From positions 62,001 through 126,000 of the forward strand of contig NZ_VKCZ01000014.1 of assembly GCF_009299835.1 (NCBI RefSeq): a stretch of DNA of 64,000 bases, written 5' to 3'. The notes beneath the pieces are model-generated. The model was not told the DNA's origin. It made no database searches and saw only the letters and a program-made list of their open reading frames with translations. Position numbers and translations under genes: made by a program. Origin of the DNA: Microlunatus speluncae. GTDB taxonomy: Bacteria; Actinomycetota; Actinomycetes; Propionibacteriales; Propionibacteriaceae. Positions 9,422-18,197 of the stretch are shown piece after piece. The number at the start of each line of letters is the position of its first letter. Positions within the stretch are counted from its first letter, which is position 1.

Positions 9422-10336
9422 TCATGCACCACGGACGCCCCACTGACCGGCGAAGGAGTCGCCAGGTTGCAAGACGATCACGTCGTCGTGGGTGATCCCG
9501 GGGTTGAACGCGTCCGGTCCGCAGGTCATCGGCTCGACCGCGATCGACTGGTCGCGGCGGTCGGCTCCGGTGTAGACCTGCAGCCAGCCGAACTTGGCCT
9601 CGGCCCACAGCTCGGCCCAGCGGTCGCCGAGCTCGAGCCGGACGACCCAGCGGCCGTCGTCCGCGGCCAGGTCGGTGAACGCCGTGTCGAGATTGACCTC
9701 GGCCACCGGATCACCGGCGCGGAGATCGTAGGTGGTGCCGTTCACCGGCCGCAGCTGCAGCGGCAGCAGCCGGTCGTCCACCTCGAGATAACGGCCGGCG
9801 GGCACGGTGAGCGCGACCTCGTCGACGCTCTGTTCACCGACCGTCAGGTACGGATGCGCGGCGTAACCGAACGGCACCGGTGCAGAGCCGACGTTGGTCA
9901 CCGTCACCTCGACCAGCAGCCCGGCCGCGGAGACACTGTGCCGCAGCGTGGCCTCGACCGTGCCCGGCCAGCCCGGCTGCGGGAAGACGCGGACGCGCTG
10001 CTCGATCCGGTCCTCGGCGTGCTCGACCAGAATCCAGGGCACGTGCCGGACCAGGCCGTGGATCGCGTTGTGCCGATCGGGCTCGGTCAGCGCGAGTTGC
10101 TGGTCGCCGCCCTCGAAGACGTACCGGCCGTCGCGGATCCGGTTCGGCCAGGGCAACAACTGCTGCCCGCGGCCGCCGTGCACCACCTCGTCGGCGCCGA
10201 ATCCGCGGACCACGTCCCGGTCACCCACCCGGAACGACCGCAGCGTCGCGCCGACCTCGGTGATCACCGCGCGGTGGTCCCCGGACCTGATCTCGTACTG
10301 CTCGCCGGTGGGCTGGAGTGGCGGGGGATGAGTCAC
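9422..10336 (-). CDS. Aldose 1-epimerase (GalM-like) family protein
   Basis: This 304-residue protein belongs to the galactose-mutarotase-like superfamily. Such enzymes interconvert alpha and beta anomers of aldoses, or of hexose-6-phosphates in the YeaD branch. Active-site features visible are the HNAIHGLVR segment with a His pair, the second catalytic His in [10 protein letters not shown], and the Glu in [16 protein letters not shown]. The chosen start is GTG 10336, giving [19 protein letters not shown], since the longer open frame upstream overlaps miaB antisense. It is divergent from miaB, with under 100 bp between starts. Sugar specificity cannot be told. Confidence 0.85.
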   Translation of the reverse strand: MTHPPPLQPTGEQYEIRSGDHRAVITEVGATLRSFRVGDRDVVRGFGADEVVHGGRGQQLLPWPNRIRDGRYVFEGGDQQLALTEPDRHNAIHGLVRHVPWILVEHAEDRIEQRVRVFPQPGWPGTVEATLRHSVSAAGLLVEVTVTNVGSAPVPFGYAAHPYLTVGEQSVDEVALTVPAGRYLEVDDRLLPLQLRPVNGTTYDLRAGDPVAEVNLDTAFTDLAADDGRWVVRLELGDRWAELWAEAKFGWLQVYTGADRRDQSIAVEPMTCGPDAFNPGITHDDVIVLQPGDSFAGQWGVRGA

Positions 10337-10432
10337 GAGCGGAGACTCTATCGGCCGGGAGTCCACCCGGGGCCCGAGGTCGAAAGCCACCTCGGCACCG
10401 GTGCCGGGCCGGGGCATTACCCTGGTCGCATC

Positions 10433-11905
10433 ATGTCGACGTCTGTTCTTCCGCGCACGTACCAGATCCGCACCCACGGGTGTCAGATGAACGTCCACGA
10501 TTCCGAGCGCCTGGCCGGCCTGCTCGAGGACGCCGGCTACCGGCGCGCGGACGAGGATGGTCAGGCCGACGTCGTGGTGTTCAACACCTGCGCGGTCCGG
10601 GAGAACGCCGACAACAAGCTGTACGGCAGCCTCGGCCACCTGCTGCCGACCAAGAAGGCGCATCCGGGGATGCAGATCGCCGTCGGCGGCTGCCTGGCCC
10701 AGAAGGACCGGCACACCATCGTCGAGAAGGCGCCCTGGGTGGATGTGGTGTTCGGCACCCATAACGTCGGCTCGCTGCCGACCCTGCTGGAGCGGGCGCG
10801 GGTGGCGGAGGAGGCCCAGGTCGAGATCAAGGAGGCGCTGGAGACCTTCCCGTCCAACCTGCCGACCCGGCGCGACTCGGCCTACGCGGCCTGGGTGTCG
10901 ATCAGCGTCGGCTGCAACAACACCTGCACCTTCTGCATCGTCCCGGCGCTGCGCGGTAAGGAGACCGATCGCCGGCCGGGCGACATCCTGGCCGAGATCC
11001 GGGCGCTGGTGGCCGAGGGCGTGCAGGAGATCACGCTGCTCGGCCAGAACGTCAACGCCTACGGGGTCGAGTTCGGCGACCGGGCCGCGTTCGCCAAGCT
11101 GCTCCGCGCCTGCGGCGGGATCGACGGCCTGGAGCGGGTCCGGTTCACCTCGCCGCACCCGAAGGACTTCACCGACGACGTGATCGCGGCCATGGCCGAG
11201 ACGCCGAACGTGATGCCACAGCTGCACATGCCGCTGCAGTCCGGGTCGGACTCGGTGCTGCGCCGGATGCGCCGTTCGTACCGGAGCGAGAAGTTCCTCG
11301 GCATCATCGACAAGGTCCGCAGCGCCCTGCCGGAGGCGGCGATCACCACCGACATCATCGTCGGCTTCCCGGGCGAGACCGAGGACGAGTTCGCCGACAC
11401 CATCGAGGTCGCGAAGGCGGCCCGGTTCGCCGGCTCGTACACCTTCCAGTACTCGATCCGTCCGGGCACGCCGGCCGCCACGATGCCGGATCAGGTGCCG
11501 AAGCCGGTCGTCCAGGAGCGCTACGAGCGGCTGGTCGAGGTCGTCGAGGCGGTGGCCTGGCAGGAGAACAAGGCGCAGGTAGGCCGGACCGTCGAGGTGA
11601 TGTTCGCCGAGGGCGAGGGCCGTAAGGACGCGGCGACGGCCCGGATGTCGGGGCGGGCGCGGGACAACCGGCTGGTCCACGTCGCGGTGCCGGACGACCC
11701 GGAGCTGCGGCCACGCCCGGGCGACCTGGCCGACGCCGAGATCACCTACGCCGCGCCGCACCATCTGACCGCCGATGCCGGGATCGGGAACCTCCGCCGC
11801 ACCCGCGGCGGCGACGCCTGGTCGAGCCGTCGGCCGGACACCGCCCCGGAGCGCCCGGTGGTCGGTCTCGGGATGCCCGCGGTCGGCGCCCCGAGCGCGG
11901 TCTGA
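10433..11905 (+). CDS. miaB: tRNA methylthiotransferase MiaB
   Basis: MiaB is a radical-SAM enzyme that adds a 2-methylthio group to i6A37 in tRNAs reading UNN codons. The N-terminal domain carries three Cys for the second iron-sulfur cluster: Cys17 in THGCQMN, Cys53 in FNTCAVR and the Cys of GGCLAQ. The SAM motif is [13 protein letters not shown] domain with [10 protein letters not shown] lies toward the C terminus, followed by a 50-residue tail. At 490 residues it has the usual length. The ATG at 10433 follows TACCCT (10418-10423) by nine bases, with no Shine-Dalgarno, suggesting a leaderless or nearly leaderless message. The partner enzyme miaA lies 2.8 kb downstream. Confidence 0.95.
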   Translation: MSTSVLPRTYQIRTHGCQMNVHDSERLAGLLEDAGYRRADEDGQADVVVFNTCAVRENADNKLYGSLGHLLPTKKAHPGMQIAVGGCLAQKDRHTIVEKAPWVDVVFGTHNVGSLPTLLERARVAEEAQVEIKEALETFPSNLPTRRDSAYAAWVSISVGCNNTCTFCIVPALRGKETDRRPGDILAEIRALVAEGVQEITLLGQNVNAYGVEFGDRAAFAKLLRACGGIDGLERVRFTSPHPKDFTDDVIAAMAETPNVMPQLHMPLQSGSDSVLRRMRRSYRSEKFLGIIDKVRSALPEAAITTDIIVGFPGETEDEFADTIEVAKAARFAGSYTFQYSIRPGTPAATMPDQVPKPVVQERYERLVEVVEAVAWQENKAQVGRTVEVMFAEGEGRKDAATARMSGRARDNRLVHVAVPDDPELRPRPGDLADAEITYAAPHHLTADAGIGNLRRTRGGDAWSSRRPDTAPERPVVGLGMPAVGAPSAV

Positions 11906-12021
11906 CGCTCGATCGGCCGCGTTCACACCGTCGGAGTCAGCCGCTCGTGTCACGATGGGGTCGCGGGTGACCATCCCCCTGAAGGTCATCCGCGAATCAC
12001 CTATGACCAGGAGCAATACAG

Positions 12022-12549
12022 ATGCCAGCAGAGCGTTTCGTGGAGCAACTCAACGTCCAGATCGGGCATGAGTTCTCCGCACATCAGCAATACATCGCCT
12101 GCGCCGTCTACTACGACGGCCTGACGATGCCTCAGATGGCCCGGTTCTTCTACGCCCAGGCGCTGGAGGAGCGCGGCCACGCGATGATGATGGTGCAGTA
12201 TCTGATCGATCAGAGCGCACCGGTCCGAATCCCGTCCGTCGATCAGCCGATCACCGACTTCGCCGACATCGTGGCCCCGGCCGAGCTCGCCCTCGAGCAG
12301 GAGAAGCGGGTCACCGGCCAGATCAACGAACTGACCAAGATCGCCCGGGAGGAGAACGACTTCGCCTCCGACCAGTTCATGCAGTGGTTCGTGAAGGAAC
12401 AGGTCGAGGAGGTCGCGACCATGGGTGATCTGGTGGCGGTGGTGAACCGCTCCCGGAGCAACGTCGAGTCGATCGAGGACTACGTCCAGCGGGAGCAACT
12501 GCGCGGCGGGACCGACCCGACGGCACCACCGGTCGCCGGGCAGGGCTGA
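12022..12549 (+). CDS. Bacterial non-heme ferritin
   Basis: This iron-storage four-helix protein (175 residues) assembles into 24-subunit shells that oxidise and store iron. The ferroxidase-site ligands are in place: Glu17 in GHEFSAHQQY, Glu50 and His53 in ALEERGHAMMM, and Glu near residue 94 in ALEQEKRV. The haem-ligating Met of bacterioferritin is not obvious. The start ATG 12022 has a good ribosome-binding site (CAGGAG). No IdeR-type iron box was recognised in the 116 bp upstream. The last 20 residues (GGTDPTAPPVAGQG) form a loose tail. Confidence 0.92.
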   Translation: MPAERFVEQLNVQIGHEFSAHQQYIACAVYYDGLTMPQMARFFYAQALEERGHAMMMVQYLIDQSAPVRIPSVDQPITDFADIVAPAELALEQEKRVTGQINELTKIAREENDFASDQFMQWFVKEQVEEVATMGDLVAVVNRSRSNVESIEDYVQREQLRGGTDPTAPPVAGQG

Positions 12550-12595
12550 TCGACCGTCCCGCTCGCTGGGCCCGGCTGATGGAAGAATGTCGGCC

Positions 12596-14152
12596 GTGCC
12601 TGACGATTGGGATTGGTTCTGGGCCGGCGAACACGGCCGCGACCGGTTGCTCCGCGAGGAGGTCGAGTCGCTGTCGTACCAGGCGTCGGCGGCCTCCAGC
12701 CGCGCCAACCGGATGCAAAGCCAGTTGGCGCGGCTGCAGGGGTCGCTGGAGTCGCGATTGACCGCTCTCTCCAAGGCGTTCGACGCCTATGTGGAGCTGG
12801 GCGATGTGCGGGAGCAACTGGCCGGCTATCCCGACACCTCGGCGATCCGGCGGGACGTGATGGCGGTGATCGAGCAGCTGTCCCAGGGGCTGCCGGCCGG
12901 CCCGATCGATCCGCGCGGGCTCGACTACTGGCTGCCGTACGCCACCAACGCGGTGACCGAGATCGTCGCCGGCGGCACCGGTGACCGGTCCGGTGGCGTC
13001 GGCACCGCGGCGCCGCTCGGGCCCGAGGCGAAGCTGTACGTCGTCGTCGCGGTCGGCGCCCTCGGCAAGGGCGAGCTGGTGGCCGACCGGCTGCCGGAAC
13101 TGCTGATCAGCGACCGGACCCTCACCGGCAATCAGGTGCTGCTGCTGGACGCGGTCGTCGCCGGGGTCTATGGGCCGGCACTCGCCTCGCTGGAGCCGGC
13201 GTTCCGGCCGATGGTGCAGGGCACCGATCCCGCCGGCTGGCGGGACTGGATCGCGAAGGCAGCCGACACGACGAACGAAGATCAGATGTTGACCTGGCTG
13301 CGGGCCCAGGTCGCGGATCCGGCCCCGACCGCCACGCCGGCGGCCGGGACGGCGAAGCAGCAGTCGTCGGGACAGCAGCAGCCGGAGGAGCAGCAGGCCG
13401 CGGACCCGCGGGCCCCGCTGCGGCAGCTGGTCTCGAGCATGATCGGCGCCGGTTACGGAGCCGAGGGAGCCCTGCTGGCCCGGTCCCGGGAGCTGCGGTG
13501 GCAGATCGAGCATCCGGGTCAGGCCCGCCCGGAGGTGGATCAGGGACAGGAGGCGGTCGACGCCCTCGACCGGCTGTCCCACTACGCCCGGACGCTGCCG
13601 GTCGGATCGCCCGAGCACCGGACGGTGATCGGCTGGCTCGCGCCGGGGCTGCTGACGGCGATCGATCCGCTGGCCGCGGCGCCGCCGCGCGCGCCGGCCG
13701 AGCTCTCGGTGCGGACCTACTACGGCCAGGTCGACGTGACCGCGGCCGGCCCCGACGCCGGTCGGGCCAAGCAGGTGCTGGCCAACGCGGAGGCCTCGGG
13801 AGTCGTCCCGCCGGGCCGGCTCTACGGCTACGGGATCGCCGCCGGAGCGGCTGCGGTGCTCGCACTGGTGACGGCCCTGGCCGGCCAACCGGTGCTGGCC
13901 GTACTGCTGGTGATCGCGGCGGTGGTCTGCGGGGTCCTGTGCGTGCTGCAGTTGCGGGCCAGGCAGGAGGCCGCAGAAGCGACCAGGATCGCGCTGAATC
14001 AGGTGCACCAACAGCTCGACGACGGAGTCCAGCGGGCGAAGAAGGCCGACCTGGCCGCCATCGAATCGATCCAGGAGCGGGCCCGACTGGCCGACCACCT
14101 GCGGCTGCGCCTGACCGACCGGACCGTCGCCGACCAGTCGCTCACCGGCTGA
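12596..14152 (+). CDS. Unknown membrane protein with coiled-coil ends
   Basis: I do not recognise this family. The product (518 residues from GTG 12596; an in-frame ATG lies at 12587) starts with DDWDWFWAGEHGRD, then a Gln/Arg/Leu-rich coiled coil (about 15-60). A long soluble region follows, with a low-complexity patch of Gln, Glu and Ala (AKQQSSGQQQPEEQQAADPR). Two membrane helices lie at about residues 408-455, and a final charged helix (QARQEAAEATRIALNQVHQQ-like) ends in the cytoplasm. AAGAAT ends seven bases before GTG 12596, which favours that leaderless start. It sits alone, with a strong hairpin after its stop. A membrane-associated scaffold is possible, but this is only a guess from shape. 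Confidence 0.7.
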   Translation: MPDDWDWFWAGEHGRDRLLREEVESLSYQASAASSRANRMQSQLARLQGSLESRLTALSKAFDAYVELGDVREQLAGYPDTSAIRRDVMAVIEQLSQGLPAGPIDPRGLDYWLPYATNAVTEIVAGGTGDRSGGVGTAAPLGPEAKLYVVVAVGALGKGELVADRLPELLISDRTLTGNQVLLLDAVVAGVYGPALASLEPAFRPMVQGTDPAGWRDWIAKAADTTNEDQMLTWLRAQVADPAPTATPAAGTAKQQSSGQQQPEEQQAADPRAPLRQLVSSMIGAGYGAEGALLARSRELRWQIEHPGQARPEVDQGQEAVDALDRLSHYARTLPVGSPEHRTVIGWLAPGLLTAIDPLAAAPPRAPAELSVRTYYGQVDVTAAGPDAGRAKQVLANAEASGVVPPGRLYGYGIAAGAAAVLALVTALAGQPVLAVLLVIAAVVCGVLCVLQLRARQEAAEATRIALNQVHQQLDDGVQRAKKADLAAIESIQERARLADHLRLRLTDRTVADQSLTG

Positions 14153-14170
14153 ACCATCGCCGGACACGCA

Positions 14171-14200
14171 ACGAGGGGCCGTCCAGGGACGGCCCCTCGT
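14171..14200. terminator. Bidirectional hairpin terminator
   Basis: A perfect 13-bp stem (14171-14183 with 14188-14200) and a CAGG loop lie between two convergent genes, 18 bp after the stop of the upstream membrane-protein gene and 30 bp from the stop of the small gene on the other strand. There is no T-run; GC-rich I-shaped hairpins of this type are common in actinobacteria. Confidence 0.75.
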
Positions 14201-14230
14201 CGTGCTTGTGCCTAATGCTGGCGAGGAAGA

Positions 14231-14440
14231 TCAGGCCGGCTGCTCCGGCTCGTCCTGGTTGTTGTCACCACCGAGGAAGTTACCGGCCTGTTCCTTGGCG
14301 AAGTCAGCACCCTGATCGATCTGTTCGGAGTGCTGCCCGCCGGTCTTCTCGTCGACAAAGTCGGCCGCCTGGTCAATGCCCTGGTCGACCGACTCCTGGT
14401 TGTCACCCAGCATGTCCTTGGCCTTGTCGAAGATACCCAT
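14231..14440 (-). CDS. Small antitoxin-family (Rv0909/MT0933-like) protein
   Basis: This 69-residue acidic, Gln/Asp-rich helical protein (MGIFDKAKDMLGDNQESVDQG...) resembles the MT0933-type antitoxin family of actinobacteria, which begins with a short amphipathic helix GIFDKAKDML and continues with repeats of the type QIDQGADFAKEQ. The ATG at 14440 is preceded by AGGACGGAG. No toxin gene is adjacent: neighbours are a convergent membrane-protein gene and miaA on the other strand. Many members of this family are such orphans, so a toxin-antitoxin role here is doubtful and a stress-type CsbD-like role is equally possible. Confidence 0.75.
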   Translation of the reverse strand: MGIFDKAKDMLGDNQESVDQGIDQAADFVDEKTGGQHSEQIDQGADFAKEQAGNFLGGDNNQDEPEQPA

Positions 14441-14663
14441 ACTCCGTCCTCCAATCGTGCTTCGGTACCGGCCGCCGCTTTGGCGGCACGGCAGGTCACA
14501 TCCGGTTTCCCGGCCCCACAGCACCTGCGGTACGCCTCCTTTCTATCGCTTCCGGCCCGGGCTGGCCAGTACCTCCGCGTAACGCCCGGTCGAACGCGCG
14601 TCGCCCGCCAGGTGTTGGCCGCCCGCTCCCCGTCGGATGGGCTCCGTCGGGCACACTGCTGCG

Positions 14664-15581
14664 GTGACGATCGTGCTGGTGGGGCCGACCGCGTCGGGCA
14701 AGTCGGCGCTGGCGTTGGCGCTGGCGGAGCGGCTGACCGCGGCCGGTCGGCCGGCGGAGATCGTCAACGGCGACTCGATGCTGGTCTACCGCGGGATGGA
14801 CATCGGCACGGCGAAACCGACGGCGGCCGAGCTCGCTGTCGTACCGCATCATCTGGTCGACATCTACGACATCGACAAGACGGCGACGGTGGCCGAGTTC
14901 CAGGGCCTGGCCCGGGCGGTGATCGACGACTGCCGGGCCCGGTCCGTGCTGCCCATCGTGGTCGGCGGCTCGGCCCTCTACCTCCGCGCCATCGTCGACG
15001 ACTTCCGGTTCCCGGGCACCGATCCGGAGCTTCGGGCCGAGCTGGAGGCGGAGCTGGAGCGGCACGGGCCGGAGCCGTTGCACCGCCGGCTGGCCGAGAT
15101 CGATCCGCCGGCCGCCGAGCTGATCGAACCGCGCAACGGCCGCCGGGTGGTACGGGCACTGGAGGTGATCGCGCTGACCGGAGAGCCCTATCAGGCAGCA
15201 CTTCCGGATCACGTGGCGGCGCTGCCGGACGTCCGGCTGATCGGGCTCGATGTCGACCGGGAGACCCTGAACCGGCGGATCGCCGACCGGGTGCACGCGA
15301 TGTGGCGGCAGGGCTTCGTCGAGGAGGTACGACAGCTGGCCGGGCGGGGCCTGCGCGACGGGGTGACCGCCTCCCGCGCGCTCGGCTACCGGCAGGTGCT
15401 GGCGTACCTGGACGGCGAGATCGATGAACAGCGGGCGATGACGGACACCATCACGGCCACCCGCCGGTTCGCCCGCCGGCAGGACGGCTGGTTCCGGCGC
15501 GATCCGCGGATCCGGTGGCTGCCGTACGACGCCGCGGAGCTGGTGCCGCGCGCCCTGACGGTGGCGGCGGTCGAGGCCTGA
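14664..15581 (+). CDS. miaA: tRNA dimethylallyltransferase MiaA
   Basis: MiaA puts the isopentenyl group on A37 of tRNAs, the substrate later used by MiaB. The P-loop GPTASGKS is at residues 7-14; the DMAPP/tRNA segment NGDSMLVYRGMDIGTAKP and the GGSALYLRAIV and RALEVI elements follow, with a normal length of 305 residues. The start GTG 14664 gives VTIVLVGPTASGKS; a CACACT hexamer lies just upstream and no Shine-Dalgarno is seen. dapF starts 43 bp after its stop. Confidence 0.95.
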   Translation: MTIVLVGPTASGKSALALALAERLTAAGRPAEIVNGDSMLVYRGMDIGTAKPTAAELAVVPHHLVDIYDIDKTATVAEFQGLARAVIDDCRARSVLPIVVGGSALYLRAIVDDFRFPGTDPELRAELEAELERHGPEPLHRRLAEIDPPAAELIEPRNGRRVVRALEVIALTGEPYQAALPDHVAALPDVRLIGLDVDRETLNRRIADRVHAMWRQGFVEEVRQLAGRGLRDGVTASRALGYRQVLAYLDGEIDEQRAMTDTITATRRFARRQDGWFRRDPRIRWLPYDAAELVPRALTVAAVEA

Positions 15582-15623
15582 GCACCGCGCGGCACCCGGT
15601 CACCGCCGTGGAAGACTGATCCG

Positions 15624-16478
15624 GTGCACAACTGGTCGTTCGCCAAGGGACACGGCACCCGCAACGATTTCGTCATCCTCGTCGACCGGGAAGACCTGCA
15701 CGATCCGACTCCGGCCGAGGTGCGGTTCGTCTGCGACCGGCGGGCCGGGATCGGCGGTGACGGGCTGCTCCGCGCGGTCAAGGCGGGCCGGGTCGAGGAG
15801 TGGGCCGGCGATCCCGACCTGTGGTTCATGGACTATCGCAACGCCGACGGTTCGATCGCCGAGATGTGCGGCAACGGGGTCCGGGTCTTCGCCCGCTATC
15901 TGGTCGACAACGGGTTGGCGGCGGGGCCGACCGTCCCGATCGCCACCCGGGCCGGGCTCCGCGAGGCGCAACTGCTGCCCGACCGCAGGGTCCGCGTCGC
16001 CGTGGGCCGGGTAGCGGTCGCCGCGGAACCGATCACTGTCACCGCGACCGGCCTGCCCGAGCCGGTGCCGGCGACCAAGGTCGTGGTCGGCAATCCGCAC
16101 GCCGTCGCGTTCGTCGACGACCCGGCGGCGCTCGACCTCACCCGGGCCCCCGAGTGGAGCCCGGCCGAGGCGTTCCCGGAAGGGGTGAACTGCGAGTTCA
16201 TCCGGTTCACCGGCGACCGTCGGCTGCAGATGCGGGTGTACGAGCGCGGGGTCGGCGAGACCATGTCCTGCGGGACCGGAACCGTGGCCGCGGCCGCCGC
16301 CGCGGCCGCTCAGCTCGGGGTGCGGGACCGGCCGATCACCTTCCGGATCGACGTCCTGGGCGGCACCGTCGAGGTCGAGCTGACCGGGGGAGCCGGGGCC
16401 GAGGACGAGGCGTACCTGACCGGCCCGGCCGAGATCGTCGGCCACGGCGAACTGTTGGTGCCGGAAGACCTGGCCTGA
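15624..16478 (+). CDS. dapF: Diaminopimelate epimerase
   Basis: DapF converts LL- to meso-diaminopimelate for lysine and peptidoglycan synthesis. The two catalytic thiols are Cys82 in EMCGNGVR and Cys216 in TMSCGTGT. HNDFVILVD-type motifs at the start (GHGTRNDFVILVD) and NPHAVAFVDD are also intact; 284 residues is normal. AAGACT at 15612-15617 ends six bases before GTG 15624, so it may have its own leaderless message despite standing just behind miaA. miaA-dapF-hflX is a conserved actinobacterial cluster. Confidence 0.95.
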   Translation: MHNWSFAKGHGTRNDFVILVDREDLHDPTPAEVRFVCDRRAGIGGDGLLRAVKAGRVEEWAGDPDLWFMDYRNADGSIAEMCGNGVRVFARYLVDNGLAAGPTVPIATRAGLREAQLLPDRRVRVAVGRVAVAAEPITVTATGLPEPVPATKVVVGNPHAVAFVDDPAALDLTRAPEWSPAEAFPEGVNCEFIRFTGDRRLQMRVYERGVGETMSCGTGTVAAAAAAAAQLGVRDRPITFRIDVLGGTVEVELTGGAGAEDEAYLTGPAEIVGHGELLVPEDLA

Positions 16479-16493
16479 CTCCGCCGCCTGTTC

Positions 16494-16523
16494 CGTTCCC
16501 TGAGCTTGGTCGTTGGGCAAGCC
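16494..16523. repeat. Degenerate copy of the dispersed CCTGAGC repeat
   Basis: The segment reads GTTCCCTGAGCTTGGTCG then TTGGGCAAGCC, which matches the family core except for the TGTCGAA part. It lies 15 bp after the dapF stop, ahead of the hflX promoter. Confidence 0.7.
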
Positions 16524-16610
16524 CCGTGATCGCCATCCGTGCGCCGGGTTCGATCACCTCCGGACTCAAATCAGTGGTCCGGGCTTGTCCGGCGTGAGAC
16601 TCTAGAGGCG

Positions 16611-18095
16611 ATGACATCTGCCGCAGAAGATCCGATCGACGACCAGTTCGTCGACGCCACCGACCCCCCGATCACACCGGCGTCGCCGCTCCGTGACCCC
16701 GACCCCGAGGGCGGGGGATTCGACGGGCAGCAGTGGGATCTCGAGGACCGGCTGTCGCTGCGCCGGGTCGCGGGGATGTCCACCGAACTCACCGACATCA
16801 CCGAGGTCGAATACCGGCAACTGCTGCTGGAGCGGGTGGTCCTGGTCAGCGTCTGGACGACCGGCAGCGAGGTCGACGCCGAGAACTCGATCAGCGAGCT
16901 CAAGCTGCTCGCCGAGACCGCCGGATCCGAGGTCCTGGAGGGCCTGATCCAGCGCCGGCAGCGGCCCGACCCGGCGACCTACATCGGCAGCGGCAAGGTG
17001 GACGAGCTGCGCCAGGTGGTGGTGGCCACCGGCGCCGACACGGTGATCTGCGACGGCGAGCTCGCGCCGGCCCAGCTGCGCAACCTGGAGGACCGGGTCA
17101 AGGTCAAGGTGATCGACCGGACCGCGCTGATCCTGGACATCTTCGCTCAGCACGCCAAGAGCGCCGAGGGCAAGGCCCAGGTCGAGCTGGCCCAGCTGCA
17201 GTATCTGAAGCAACGCCTCCGTGGTTGGGGTGGCAACCTGTCCCGCCAGGCCGGCGGCCGAGCCAGCGGCGGCGCCGGCATCGGTGGTCGCGGTCCCGGT
17301 GAGACGAAGCTGGAGACCGACCGGCGGCGGATCCACAGCCGGATCGCCAAGCTGCGGGCCGCGCTCCGGGAGATGGATTCGACCCGGGAGACCAAGCGGG
17401 CCGAGCGGCGCCGGCACGAGGTGCCGTCGGTGGCGATCGTCGGCTACACCAACGCGGGCAAGTCGAGCCTGCTGAACCGGCTCACCGGTGCCGGAGTCCT
17501 GGTCGAGGACGCGTTGTTCGCGACCCTGGACCCGACCACCCGCCGGTCGGAGGCCGCCGACGGCCGGGTCTACACGCTGACCGACACGGTCGGGTTCGTC
17601 CGGCATCTGCCGCACGACCTGGTGGAGGCCTTCGCCTCGACCCTGGAGGAGTCGGCGCAGGCGGATCTGCTGGTGCATGTCGTCGACGGCTCCGATCCGG
17701 ATCCGGTCGGCCAGATCAGGGCGGTCCGCACCGTGCTCGGTGAGATCGGGGCGGACAAGGTCGCGGAGTTGATCGTGATCAACAAGGCCGACCGCGCCGA
17801 CGCCGATCAGCTGGTCACGCTGCGCAGTCAGTTCCCGGAGGCGGAGGTCGTCTCGGCCCGGACCGGCCTGGGCGTCGAGGAGCTACGGGTCCGGATCGAG
17901 GCGGGGCTGCCGCGGCCGGAGATCGAGGTCACCGCCCTGATTCCGTACGAGCGTGGCGATCTGGTGAATCGGATCCATCAGTCCGGCGAGCTGATCGAGT
18001 GCGAGCACACCGCCGAGGGCAGCCTGATCACCGCGCGGGTGAACGCGCAGCTGGCCGGGATGCTGGCACCCTTCCAGGTCGCTCCGGCGTCCTGA
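16611..18095 (+). CDS. hflX: Ribosome-associated GTPase HflX
   Basis: HflX binds stalled or hibernating 70S ribosomes and splits them in a GTP-dependent way. Domains in order: N-terminal extension (1-60), HflX domain with TYIGSGKVDEL, glycine-rich linker GGRASGGAGIGGRGPGET, a helix pair, then the GTPase with G1 GYTNAGKS, G3 DTVGF and G4 NKAD, and a short C-terminal domain. The 494-residue length matches actinobacterial HflX. GACTCT at 16598-16603 precedes ATG 16611 by seven bases, so leaderless initiation is likely. Confidence 0.95.
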   Translation: MTSAAEDPIDDQFVDATDPPITPASPLRDPDPEGGGFDGQQWDLEDRLSLRRVAGMSTELTDITEVEYRQLLLERVVLVSVWTTGSEVDAENSISELKLLAETAGSEVLEGLIQRRQRPDPATYIGSGKVDELRQVVVATGADTVICDGELAPAQLRNLEDRVKVKVIDRTALILDIFAQHAKSAEGKAQVELAQLQYLKQRLRGWGGNLSRQAGGRASGGAGIGGRGPGETKLETDRRRIHSRIAKLRAALREMDSTRETKRAERRRHEVPSVAIVGYTNAGKSSLLNRLTGAGVLVEDALFATLDPTTRRSEAADGRVYTLTDTVGFVRHLPHDLVEAFASTLEESAQADLLVHVVDGSDPDPVGQIRAVRTVLGEIGADKVAELIVINKADRADADQLVTLRSQFPEAEVVSARTGLGVEELRVRIEAGLPRPEIEVTALIPYERGDLVNRIHQSGELIECEHTAEGSLITARVNAQLAGMLAPFQVAPAS

Positions 18096-18197
18096 TCGCG
18101 CGTCCGTCGTTCCGACCCGGCCGGTGATTTCATGATCATGGTCGAATCGCGCCGGATGCTGTCGGTCGTTGTCGGCGCGGGCCCTTAAGGTTGACGG

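Noticed and set aside
9422..12016. 864-codon minus frame across miaB
   Set aside because: Only the last 304 codons resemble a protein (epimerase). The rest is the complement of miaB, rich in Arg, Gly and Asp as expected for a GC-rich shadow frame.
14231..14440. Toxin-antitoxin pair around the small antitoxin-family protein
   Set aside because: No toxin-like reading frame lies on either side; the neighbours are miaA and a large membrane protein on the other strand.
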